Shown here in pieces: positions 1 through 10,050 of a DNA stretch of 64,000 nt. Within the stretch, counting starts at the first letter, position 1. Every line of letters starts with the position of its first letter. Source of the DNA: Eucalyptus grandis (lineage: Eukaryota > Streptophyta > Magnoliopsida > Myrtales > Myrtaceae); assembly GCF_016545825.1 (NCBI RefSeq), contig NC_052612.1, positions 48,591,738 through 48,655,737 of the forward strand. Reading direction: 5' to 3'. The notes under the pieces were generated by a model, which was not told the origin of the DNA, did not search any database, and saw only the letters and a program-made list of their open reading frames with translations. A program made the position numbers and the translations under genes.

Positions 1-189
1 GGGGGTCAATGGCCAATCCCCAACCATAGGCCATAAGCCATGGTTAATGAGGGTTGGCCTTTTCAACTTCTATTTAATAGAAAAATTAATCAATTAATTT
101 TAAACTTATTGGACAAAAGGAAGGGAGAGCAGGTGTAAGAGGCAAAAAAAGTCTAAAAGTTCTACTTCGAAATGACAAGTCCCCGTACA

Positions 190-647
190 TGTCTCATCAC
201 ATCACGAAAAAGAAGAAAATATGGTCTACTTGACACTTCTTTCACCACAGCGAGACCAACACCTTCACTTTTCCCTGGGACTGATATCTAAAGAATGTAC
301 AAAAGAGAAAGCGGGAAAAAGGACGGCCCTTCCTGGATCAACGCATTTTTCTGTCTCATGGAATGACCAACCAACTAACGTTCAAAGCTATTGGAGAAAA
401 GGAAGAAGATGAACCTCCCGGCCTCACAAAGAGAGAGCTTGAGAATCCACACTACATTTTCTTGTCTCGTGGAAAGACAGATCAACTAACATTTGAAGTT
501 GCCAAAGAAAAGGAAGAAGATGAAGCTCCCAGCGTCCCAAGAGAGAGCTTGAGAATCCAAACTATTCATCATGATAAAGATCGTGAAGGATAGCTTTCAC
601 ATCACGTCACAAGAATGAGTTGCGATCGTGGAATTGATTATCAATAT
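190..647. repeat. Flank block R, unit 1, left part
   Basis: This stretch is clearly similar to 13755-14160, 14161-14640 and 22440-22750. Shared words include the run around 'aggaagaagatgaa', 'gagagcttgagaatccacac' and 'cacgtcacaagaatgag'. It continues after the copia insertion at 4746. The short open frames inside (221-412, 363-593) are not conserved as proteins between copies, so I do not call genes. R is the non-coding flank of the SGT1-UGT module. Confidence 0.75.
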
Positions 648-1365
648 TGTTGCGAAAAGGCGAGCGATCGAACAATAATATAAATAGAAGATGAAAATAA
701 ATCGAACACCAGATTTACATAATTCGGTCATAAAGACATATGTCCACGGGAAAAGCAACGGCGAATTTCACCATAGATCAAACGATATAAGGAGATTACA
801 CACTTAAGTCACTTAAACACTCTCTCGGTGTTTCCCAAGCCCCAATTACACCCAATAATGCACGCAGTATTTAACCCCGAAATTTCTCAAGAAATAATCT
901 CTCAATCTCATGAAAGAATTACACGTAAATTTTACCACAAGATTTAAATCGACTACAAACACTAATTTTTCTTAGATGTAATTCATGGACAAAAACGATA
1001 AAGAAAATCCCTCTCAAGCACTCGACGACGAGACGGCGCTTCAAAACCAATTCTTCATGATCAACCTCCTACCACCCACGGCCATAAGTCTATATATATA
1101 TATATATGAGACCCATATTCTATTGCCGACTTCTCATATCTTAAACGATTTTATCCAAAACATATCTCTATATATTTTAAACAAAATCCAAATTCAAGTA
1201 AAAGTTGGACATTCCTATTTTAGTAGCCAAATTCTCCAACGTAGATTCGAATTTTGGGAAGTTGATATTCGGATCTTCTTTGCTCAATTTCGAACATCTG
1301 CAACATATTCAATTTGGAATATTCGAAATTTCACATTGAACTCAAACTCGAGATATATTTTAACA
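648..1365 (-). repeat. 3' LTR of the copia element
   Basis: This direct repeat matches 4041-4745 along its length, with many substitutions and small indels. A TA-rich tract (tatatatatatata near 1092) lies inside, as in the partner LTR near 4486. The visible divergence between the LTRs suggests the insertion is not recent. Confidence 0.85.
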
Positions 1366-1943
1366 ATCTCCTCCTTGACTCAATGTTTGAGCTAAGTTGC
1401 AATGACTTCATTGAAATTCAAACTCTGCTACTACTCTCCCATAACTCCCAATGGGCTCAACCGCTACAGACATTATCCAAGTCTAAGCTTCGCTTGAACT
1501 TCGCCATAATTGAGGACCTCATCTGAATACCAACTCCACATGCAATTTTAATTGCTTAGCAAGGATTTTCTGATGCAACCTCCTTAACCGTAGAAAAAGC
1601 AAAATCATTGTTGCATCCATATCTATCATGAGATCGAATATGTACTTTGTTAATTTCAGCAGTTACAGCAACCATTAGCTCTATAGGCTCCACCTTGCTA
1701 CAAACACCATATGTGTCGATTACTTTGCTAGTACTTGTACTCGATACCTCAGGAGTTTCTGGTCATAACTCCACCTCAAGCTCAACACCGTTCAAATCCG
1801 TTTGAACACTGCTATAATCACTCATAGCTAGAAGTATTGAAGACTCGTCAAAAGTAACTTCTCTGCTAATAATAGGTGAATTTAACTCCAGGCACCACAA
1901 TCAATAACCCCTCTCATCTCGTACATAGCCTATGAATATGCAT

Positions 1944-2146
1944 TTTCTTACTCTTCTATCGAACTTACCATCACTCACTCGAATATAACATAGGTAACCA
2001 AATATTCTAAAAACAGAATAATCAGTAACGTTGCCTAACCACACTTTCTTACTCTTCTATCGAACTTACCATCACTCGCTCGAATATAACATGGATAACC
2101 AAATATTCTAAAAACAGAATAATCAGTAACGTTACCTAACCACACT
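1944..2146. repeat. 101-bp tandem duplication inside copia integrase remnant
   Basis: The sequence from about 1944 ('tttcttactcttctatcg') is repeated almost identically from about 2045, with a period of 101 bp. As 101 is not a multiple of three, the duplication shifts the integrase frame. Confidence 0.85.
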
Positions 2147-2761
2147 TCTTCAGAAGTCCCATATCCAATCGTAGTTGATGGGGATTTATTCATCAGGTAG
2201 CACGATGTACTTAGTGCATCCGTCATACCAGCACTAGAGAGCATTTTATGGCCATCTCTAACAATGTTTTGCTCATTAATTCCGCAACATATTATGATTT
2301 ATTAGCATAAGTGCGGTGTTTCACTACACCTTCCTTTATGCAGAATTCATTTAACAGCTTCAGCAAAATTCCATACTATTGTTAGTCTGCACCTACTTGA
2401 TCATCTTACCAGTCTTATTTTCGATTAAAGCTATCAACTGCTTGATTTTGACAACAGCATTAAACTTGTGCCTAAGCACAAATACCCACGTCTTCATCGA
2501 GTCGTCATCAACAATTGTTAGCATATATCTAGCACTCTTCCTCGATGGAAACTGCGACAACTTGCAAACATTCAAGTGAATTAACTTTACAATTTCCGTA
2601 ATTTCTTTGACAGTTATACTGAACTGTACTTTCCGCCGTTGATCTAAATCATAGCACCGGCATACATTCAGTTTGTTAGAAACATAACCACATAACAGAT
2701 TTCTTTCACTTAAAACCTCCAGGCTTCTCTCGCCAATGTGCCTCAAATGCATATGCCACAA
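2035..2761 (-). pseudogene. Copia GAG-pre-integrase and integrase remnants
   Basis: The minus-strand frame from 2761 carries the pre-integrase signature (WHMHLRHIGERSLEVLSERNL), then the start of an integrase core with an Asp in 'TIVDDDS'. The frame from 2244 carries the downstream integrase segment ('STSCYLMNKSPST...GTSEEVWLG', 'FGYPCYIR'). The pieces are in different frames with stops between them. These are typical copia polyprotein parts, and no complete enzyme is present. Confidence 0.75.
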
Positions 2762-3155
2762 TTCAGACTTTCAAATAGATGCATCCGACGTCTTCGCAAC
2801 GAAATTTGTTACTGTCTCACCTTGAAACTCATACAAGTTATTGTCCTTGATTCATTTCATTATTATCAAAACACATTGAACAATTTTCAAAATACTACAT
2901 TCTGAAATATATCGATACCCAGCTAAATCCAAGGCACTCAAGGAAAGTAAATTCTTCTTCAACTTTGGAACATACCTTACTCCAGTCAATGTCCTCACAA
3001 TACCATCATGCATTCTGATTTTAATATTGCTAACACCGATGACATTGCATTCAGCATTGTCCCCAACTGCATTTACTATTATTTATACATTGATAAGTAG
3101 TAAACCAGTTTCCATTTGGTGTAACATGAAAAGAACAACCATAATCCATAATCCA

Positions 3156-3823
3156 TCAATCAAACGATGAATCATCAATGACAAATAAGACAGCGTTATT
3201 TGCTACAGCTGCAACATTATCTGCAGAATCAACTATAATTCCCTCACCCTTCTCATTCTTCAACCTAAAACAATTCCTTCTAAGATGCCCCATCTTGCCA
3301 CAGCTCCAACAAACAACATCAGCAATCCTAGATTGACTACGCCTGTTCATATTAGTACTACTCTTACCCACACGCGTTCTAGATCATCCTATATTTTCAC
3401 TACTAAAACAGTAGATACGGGTTTGCCAGATTCTCTTCTATGAATGTCCTCGCTTAGAATCAAATCTCGAACTCCATTAAACGTCAAACTTATTGATCCA
3501 GAAAAATTACTAACAACAGTAACAATAATATTCCAACTATCAGGCAACGAGGATAACATAATCAAAGCACGTACCTCATCTTCAAAGTCAATCTCAACTG
3601 AACTCAATTGACTAACAATCACATTGAATTCATTGATATGATTTGTAACTGACGCACCTTCACTCATCTTCAAATTAAACAAACGTCGCATCAAATAAAC
3701 CTTGTTGATCGCAGAAGGCTTCTCGAGCATATCTGATAGGGCTTGCATTAAATCAGTAGTGGTCTTCTCCTTCAAGATGTTAAATGCGACGTTACAAGTC
3801 AACGTCAGCCGAATAACACCCAT
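3156..3823 (-). pseudogene. Copia gag with CCHC zinc knuckle, broken
   Basis: The frame from 3823 encodes the copia-type gag middle region ('LMQALSDMLEKPSAINK', 'VYLMRRLFNLKM', 'INEFNVIVSQLSS'). The frame from 3371 adds a zinc knuckle of the form CWSCGKMGHLRRNC (C-x2-C-x4-H-x4-C). A stop and frame change near 3380 separate the two. Gag packages element RNA, and the knuckle binds nucleic acid. The degradation matches the loss of pol. Confidence 0.75.
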
Positions 3824-4040
3824 AGCTCATCTATCCAACAAATCCCAATTAGCTTGCTTTATCGACTTTGGTTTCTCCCCAGATAAGGGCAAGTTAGTTT
3901 CATATGATAAAGATAATCTTCAATCTGCATCTTCCAGAAACTAAAATCCTTCCCATCAAATCTGTCAATTCTCACTTTTACTTCTTCTATCGCCATCGAT
4001 TAGCTTCAACTTAACCAAACCTGGCTCTGATAATACCAAT

Positions 4041-4745
4041 TGTTGTGGAAAGGCGAGAGATCAGACAATAATATAGACAAAAGAAGAAAATAAATCGAAC
4101 ACCGGATTTACATGGTTCGGTCGTAAAGACCTACGTCCATGGAGAGAGTGGCGACGAATTTCACTATAGATCAAGCGATATAAAAAAATTACATACTCAA
4201 GTCACTCAAATACTCTCTCGGTGTTTCCTAAGCTCCAATTACACCCAATAACGCACGCAATGTTTAGCTCCTGAAATTTCTCAAGAAATAATCTCTCAAT
4301 ATTATGAAAGAAATACACGCAAATCTTACCACAAGACTTAAATCGGCTGCAAACACTAATCTTTCTTGGATGTAATTCACGGACAAGAACGACAAAGAAA
4401 ATCCCTCCTAAGCACTCGACGATCAGATGGCGCTTCAAGACCAATTCTTCATGATCAACCTCCTACCACCCACGGACACAAGTATATATATATACTTCTC
4501 ATAGGATTTTGTTTTCTATCGTAAATGATTTTATCCAAAACATATCTTTGTGTGTTTTAAACAAAATTCAAATCCAAGTGAAAGTTGGACTTTCTTATTT
4601 TAGCGGCCAAATTGTCTAACGCAAATTCGAATTTTGGGAAGTTGATCTCCGGATCTTCTTTGCTCAATTTCGAACGTCCGCAACATATCCAATTCGGAAT
4701 ATTCAAAATTTAACATTAGACTCAAACTCGAGACATATTTTAACA
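4041..4745 (-). repeat. 5' LTR of the copia element
   Basis: This direct repeat partners 648-1365. It carries the same terminal words and the same internal landmark 'ctctctcggtgtttcc' (4210 region versus 822 region). Since the element is on the minus strand, this copy would carry the promoter. Confidence 0.85.
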
Positions 4746-5000
4746 TACGTAAACTTTGCTCAAAAGTCAAAATGGTGTTTACTAAATTGTCCGTTTTAGA
4801 TCATTTTAAGGTACATCTACTAGTCTATAACATGGTGACCTCGTCGACAAGAAGAAAAGATGGTCTACTTGACACTTTTTTCATCCTTGCGAGACCCACA
4901 ACACCCTGGCCTTCTCCTAGGGCTAGTATCTAAGGAACGTATGAAAGAGGGTGGGAAAAAGGACAGCCCTTCCCTGGACAACACATTTTTTTTTTTTCTT
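4746..5000. repeat. Flank block R, unit 1, continuation after the copia insertion
   Basis: The text resumes with 'aaactttgctcaaaagtca', exactly the text that follows 'tatcaatataa(taa)cata' in the uninterrupted copies at 14076 and 14528. It continues to 'gtcgacaagaagaaaagatgg' and the second half of the R dimer. A T-run near 4988 ends the similarity. Confidence 0.75.
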
Positions 5001-5007
5001 TATCGAT

Positions 5008-5660
5008 GGAAGTATTGGAAATTGTGATCCATTTTCAGTAAAATCTGAAAGCTACTTGCTTAATCATGAAGAAAGAAGAGTCGAGAACATGAACAACAAC
5101 TAGTTAATATCTAGAGAAGCCTAGAGAACGTGCAGCAAATCTCTAACTTGGAGGTTGCACGTGTGATGCAAGAAAAGCTAGCTTAATCAAGAAGTAAAGT
5201 GCTCTTGTCTAGAATTGTCGAGAATGGTGGTTGATGGCTGAAATTTGAAGACTTCCGTGGGAATGCAAGCAAGCAATAGCAAAAGAAACAGTAAGCAAAA
5301 GTCCAAGCCGGCGGTCAAAGTCAAGAGTAGTCTAGGTCCTTCATTGTTGACAAATAGCTAGCTGTAACGTGTACAAGTCCAGCTATTGTTTGAGTCTGTT
5401 GTCAGCCTATATAAAGAAGTAAGTGCTCCATGTTTTGCGTGGGGAGATGAGCTTAAAACTCCGTATCAAGATCGCGTCCATTGTCACCTCCATCAAAATT
5501 AGTTTTGTCCATCTAATGAAACTATCTTCCCTTTATCTTCGAACTATCCTACCTCATTCCTTATCCATCATCTACAAGCTATATCATACACATATACACT
5601 TACACACATTAAACCAGAAACTATCATCCATATCAAAACCATACTTCCACGCACATTCAA
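5008..5660. other. Unassigned insert, possibly a solo LTR
   Basis: This stretch lies between R and the SGT1 fragment and has no counterpart in unit 2. It has a TATA-like word (ctatataaagaag at about 5408) followed by a leader-like segment, as in a retrotransposon LTR, but I could not define its ends. The 81-residue open frame at 5423-5668 has no recognisable features. Confidence 0.3.
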
Positions 5661-5663
5661 ATT

Positions 5664-6165
5664 TTTAACCGGATGCTGTGAGGGCTTTTAACTGGTAGAA
5701 GCATAAAAACTACGAAAGCATAACTAATGATAAGCCACAAACTTCCGGAGTCCAGAATGCCTGGCACCATGATGATTTTGAAAGTAACAGAACGAAAGTG
5801 CATCTCATGTACAATTGATCCGAAACAATTTCTTCATTATGAAGCATAAGGCGTATGACCTGTATTTCGGTTTGACATTCAACTGTGCCTGATTGGGAAC
5901 CTCATTCACAATCTGACCACTTTCCTGATCACCTTCCATGGGTACCATTTGGGTTGAGGTCTTTTCAAATGGCTGTTCAAGTGAATCACCAGATTCCTCT
6001 AAAACATAGTTCCGCAAAGCAGTTGATCATTAAGAAGTCAATCGATTTCCACAGTGTGAAACAAATCATCCACGAAGATCAGTATAAACACGCACACTCA
6101 TGCATGAAAGGTGCCTAGATTACTTGAGAAGGTTGGCCTGTTCTAGGAAAGTAACAACGAGCTCA
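5664..6165 (-). pseudogene. SGT1 exon-4 fragment with flanking introns (unit 1)
   Basis: This is nearly the same sequence as 17416-17925, the exon-4 region of the intact SGT1 gene. The exon equivalent is 5860-5998, with both splice sites preserved. It is 6 nt shorter than the functional exon: two codons (Thr-Ser) are missing, so the reading frame survives. None of the other SGT1 exons is present nearby. The similarity fades just after the 'gaaggttggcctgtt' word. I infer a relic of an older SGT1 copy that lost everything else. Confidence 0.9.
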
Positions 6166-6169
6166 GCGT

Positions 6170-7870
6170 ACTTACGCAACTAATTTAGATTCTAGTTTTA
6201 GTGAACTTTGGGCTGCTGTTAAATTGGGCTTAGTGTGCTTTTAGATTGGGCTTAAGTCATTTTGAAAATGGATTTAATATAAAAGCCCATAAATGTCAAT
6301 GGCCCAAGCGTGAGACTCAATTTTAGTTCATTTTCGGATTGGGTCCCAGGGCCCAGCCCAGTGTCCCTTTCCGATTATAAAAATTAAAAAATTATTTTAA
6401 GAATATTTTTCTAAATCAGAAAAATTCCAAAAAAAATTTCAAAAAAATTATTTTTTAGGGAAAAGCTTAAATATTACTTTTTGAGTAGTTTTTTTTTTCT
6501 TAAAATGTGTGAAAATCATTGACACTCAAAAATTGAACACGCTCATAAAGCTTTATATAATATAGTGTTGTTTGTTGTTAGAGACAAATGTTAGGTTGTT
6601 GTGATTATGCGTTTTCATGTCAATTATTATTTAATCGCACATTTTCGATACATTGATTATTGTTTTCCTTTAGGCTAGTTTGGGATAGAACCTTATGACT
6701 TTTAATTAGTAAGAAGACTTGCTGAATATTTTGGTTTGTAAATAAGATTAGGTCCTGAAATTGTACTAATTGAATGATCAATGTAAATAAGCCCCTGAAC
6801 ATAGATTTTTTGGTTGCGTAGGAAGTGAGTTAAACTTCCATATCTCTAGTTGACCCCAATAGGTTAATAGCAACTCATCATTAGAAAATCTACATAGTGC
6901 CAATTTGAATTAATAACAAGTACCACAACGTTGCGCAAGATATGAGCTTGGGAGGATGCATGCTTAATTGAGGGCTATAGACTTGCTTTTTAGGCGATAC
7001 CCCTAAACTCATAAGCTCTTGCCCTTTCAGATGGAAAAAGTAGGTTGTGACAAACCCCACTCGTTAATCGTATTAAATCTTTTAAGTTTTCATGTGTCGA
7101 AATACTTTATATAGGAACTACGAACAAATGCTTGTGATCATAACGAATTTATGATCGAGGATCTATAAATTGGGAGACCGGAGAAACTACTCTATCTAGT
7201 GACTTGTTACTAGTAGAGCATGCAACACCAAATACCGTGTATTTGGCTATCAAGTCTTATTTAAAATTTAAAGCTTTATACTAACCAGTACCCATACAAC
7301 ACTTAATTTCGTACCATTTGCTGTTGGATTGTGCCTGAAGATCGAACAATTGGAATGTTGTGTGTTATATAGACTAGCCTCACTTGAGGGTGAGATAGTT
7401 TAATTAGCTTGTGATCCGATGATCAAAACTCGTTGAATTTTTAGGAAAAGAAATTTGATAGTCGCATTTTGCTTAATATTCATAATTGATTGGAAAAAAT
7501 CACATGTTTTTGATGAAATCATTTCCTTGAAAATTATTAGACAATATAAACGTACAAGACGTGCTAAAACCTATAATTTTTTACGAGACCCAAACGTATA
7601 TCAACATTAATGGCTATTTTAGTCTAGTTTGATGCATCGGGTGCATGCAATAACTTCTCTTTATGGAATTAAGATTTTCCAAGGGTTGCGACGATTGTTG
7701 ACCACTGATTTATTCTTGAATGAAAGCACATGCGTGGATAGATATATCTATGCAGAAGATTATGGCGTTGTCGTTTACGTTATTTTAAGGTAGCAAAACC
7801 ACAGAAACACTTGCACCATTCATTACGCCCTCTTCGGCCATATGATATTTAAACAAAGGATATAAACGAT
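6170..7870. other. Intergenic, with an old duplicated block at 7070-7330
   Basis: No gene is supported here. From about 7070 to 7330 the sequence resembles 13200-13450 and, more weakly, 22255-22400. Shared words include 'aaatcttttaagtttt' and 'tgtatttggctatcaa'. This marks another trace of the module duplication, on the 3' side of the UGT gene. The rest is AT-rich with no clear element ends. Confidence 0.5.
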
Positions 7871-7909
7871 GCCTTCATTGATCTTCCATGTGGGTAGAAA
7901 ATGATATTA

Positions 7910-9535
7910 TTACTCTTCTTCTCGCATCATTCCGCTTTTGAACGAGTCCACCAACTTCGCCATCGCCACCCGCGACGACCCTCCCTCGCTCAACGCCTCC
8001 CTCGCCGCATTCCTCATCTCCGCCATCCGCTCCCTTACTTCTCTGCCTTTCTCCGAGCACATCAACTTGGTGACTCGCCCTGCGAACTCGTCCCTCGTCA
8101 CGAACCCTCCTTCCGACTCGGCCACTGACAGTACCAGCTTCAGGTCCCAGGCAAGGTACGCCCTGATCAGCTTCTGCTCCGCGAAGAGCGGCCAGACTAT
8201 CACGGGCACGCTGGCCCACAACGCCTCCATCACCGAGTTCCAGCCGCAGTGGCTCACGAACCCGCCCACCGAGTCGTGGTTCAGCACGGCCACCTGCGGG
8301 GCCCACGACTTCAGCACTAGCCCTCTTTCCTTGGTTCTCTCCGTGAACCCAGGCGGAAAGATCGCATCCATGCCTGAAGACAAAGGAAATCGTTGGGTGT
8401 ACTAACAAATCTTAAGAAAATCGTGCGATTGAGAGCTCGTGAACTGAATTATTTGATTTCTGACCGTGGTTCGCAGTCCCCCGTATTATCCTCGTACCAC
8501 TCGATGGAGACGAGACGCAAACATACCTGGATCATCTTCTGATTTAATAGCTAAGTTGCGCCAGATTTCATCATCTGGTGGTGGGTAACGGACCACCCAC
8601 AAGAACCTGACCCCACTCCTCTCGAGAGCGTGAGCGATCTCAGTCAGCTGCTTCGACGAGAACACCCCCATGCTCCCGAAGCTCATAAACAAGACGCTCC
8701 GGCTGGGCTGCGAGTCGAGCCAGCTGAGACAATCGCCCCTGCTGATGTGATCGTTGGCCACCACGAGCGGCCCGATGCAGTACACCGGCGGAGTCCGGCC
8801 GTCTGGCACGCACAGTCCCTCGGATATCGCTTTGACCGCCCTCGGCTCGATCGCCTCGAACGTGTTGCATATGAGCCCGGCGGATTCTGCCAGCCGCGTC
8901 GACGTTTCCAAGAAGTGGCCGTAGATTCTGCTGCTCCGGTCCAGCATTCTCGACGGCATGTGCTTCGCCGGAATGGGTGGTACGCCAGGGATGTCGACGT
9001 TGCCGTCGAGGTCTTTCAAGCTGGTGGTGGTGAGCTTGTGTAGGGTGGGGAGGTAAAGAAACGCGGCGAGAGGGTTTGTGCCGGCAGGGTGGAAATAGTA
9101 CGTGGGGAGGTGAAGCGCGGCAGTGACCTCGGCAGCGGAGCTGTAGTAGAAGTCGATGACGAGGGCTTTGGGCTTCTGCGACGGCTTGAGGCGGAGAGCA
9201 TCTCCGACAAGGCTAGATGGAGGTTGGGGTTGTTGAGGCGGGCGAACTCGAAGTACATGGCCGGGTTGTCAGAGAAGCCGGTGGGGGCGGTGGAGAGAGA
9301 GGGGGAGGGAGACGGAAGGGAGGTGGAGGAAGGCGATGGAAGGGCTGGCAGAGGAGACGGAGGAGATGTAAGGAGTGATGACAGGGAGGAGGTGGGGAGG
9401 GGAGGAGATGAGGACGGTGACGGAGAGGCAAGAGTGGTGGCGGAGGAGGAACTGGGCGAGCTCCACCAGGGAATTGAGGTGGGCTCTTCCCGGCGACGGG
9501 TACATCACGACGTGACATTTGTCTGCCTTCTCCAT
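7910..9535 (-). CDS. UDP-glycosyltransferase, UGT88-like, two exons, frameshifted
   Basis: Encodes a family 1 glycosyltransferase that would transfer sugar from UDP-sugar to small phenolic acceptors in the cytosol; the acceptor cannot be read from sequence. Exon 1 is 8527-9535 and exon 2 is 7910-8373, with a clean GT-AG intron (donor GTATGT). The start at 9535 (MEKADKCHVVMYPSPG) fits the family better than the in-frame ATG at 9619. Visible are the catalytic His in GRAHL (usually G-x-G-H), a candidate dyad Asp in ALVIDFYY, and a 44-residue PSPG box at 8174-8305 from WAPQ to AEQ. The final Gln suggests glucose. The box has ASVP where AGVP is usual. Two single-base frame changes, near 9285-9310 and 9195-9215, move the frame out and back, so an uncorrected reading stops near 9270. 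This is either a pseudogene or has sequencing indels in CT-rich sequence. The UGT88 assignment is from overall look. Confidence 0.75.
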
Positions 9536-10050
9536 CTCTGGTGAGAACGAGACGCCTTCTCCCGCAGGCAGTGGCTTTATAGCGACGCGGACGAAAGCAT
9601 CGGGAGTTACCGCTCCCATAGATAAGGAGATTATCTTGCCTCGTTAATCAGCCCCCTACGAAAACAGTAACGAAGATTTTACTTTCTCTCTCAAGTTTCT
9701 TCCCACTTTTATTTAATATTTAAGAACGCTATCGTTTTCTATTACTTTTTTTGCAGAAAAGTGCAGAACTTTTTTCCTTCCTCATATATATTGAACAGAT
9801 TAATATGATTACTTTTGCAAAATTTTCTTATGCTCAATAAAATATTCTTGTGAAAAAAAAGGGGATAAATGTACTGCAAATCTTAAAACTTATCGTGAAA
9901 GCACAATTGAATTCTAAAATTTTCAAAAAGTATAATTAAATTCTAAAACTTATTAAATTAATGCGATCGAAAAGGAGGAACGACGTCGCCTAGAACTAGG
10001 GGCCCTCAACCTAGTCAAGGCGAGTCTTGTTGGCCCAAGCAAGGGTCAGC

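Larger units (their letters stand above)
648..4745 (-). mobile_element. Ty1/copia-type LTR retrotransposon, defective, minus strand
   Basis: Two direct LTRs of about 0.7 kb (648-1365 and 4041-4745) bound a 2.7 kb interior. Read on the minus strand, the LTR starts TGTTAAAATAT and ends CAACA. Next to the 5' LTR, at 4022-4040, is a primer-binding-site-like word matching the initiator-Met-tRNA PBS of copia elements (TGGTA..TCAGAGCC) but with an extra TTA in the middle. Next to the 3' LTR, at about 1366-1378, is a purine-rich tract (AAGGAGGAGA), as expected for the PPT. Inside are broken gag, CCHC knuckle, pre-integrase and integrase pieces in copia order. I see no reverse transcriptase or RNase H, so the element is non-autonomous now. 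It sits inside flank block R. A clean target-site duplication is not visible. Confidence 0.85.

Noticed and set aside
7875..9544. Long plus-strand frames (7938-8405, 8630-9043, 9089-9544)
   Set aside because: They are antisense shadows of the GC-rich UGT exons; the minus strand gives the recognisable glycosyltransferase.
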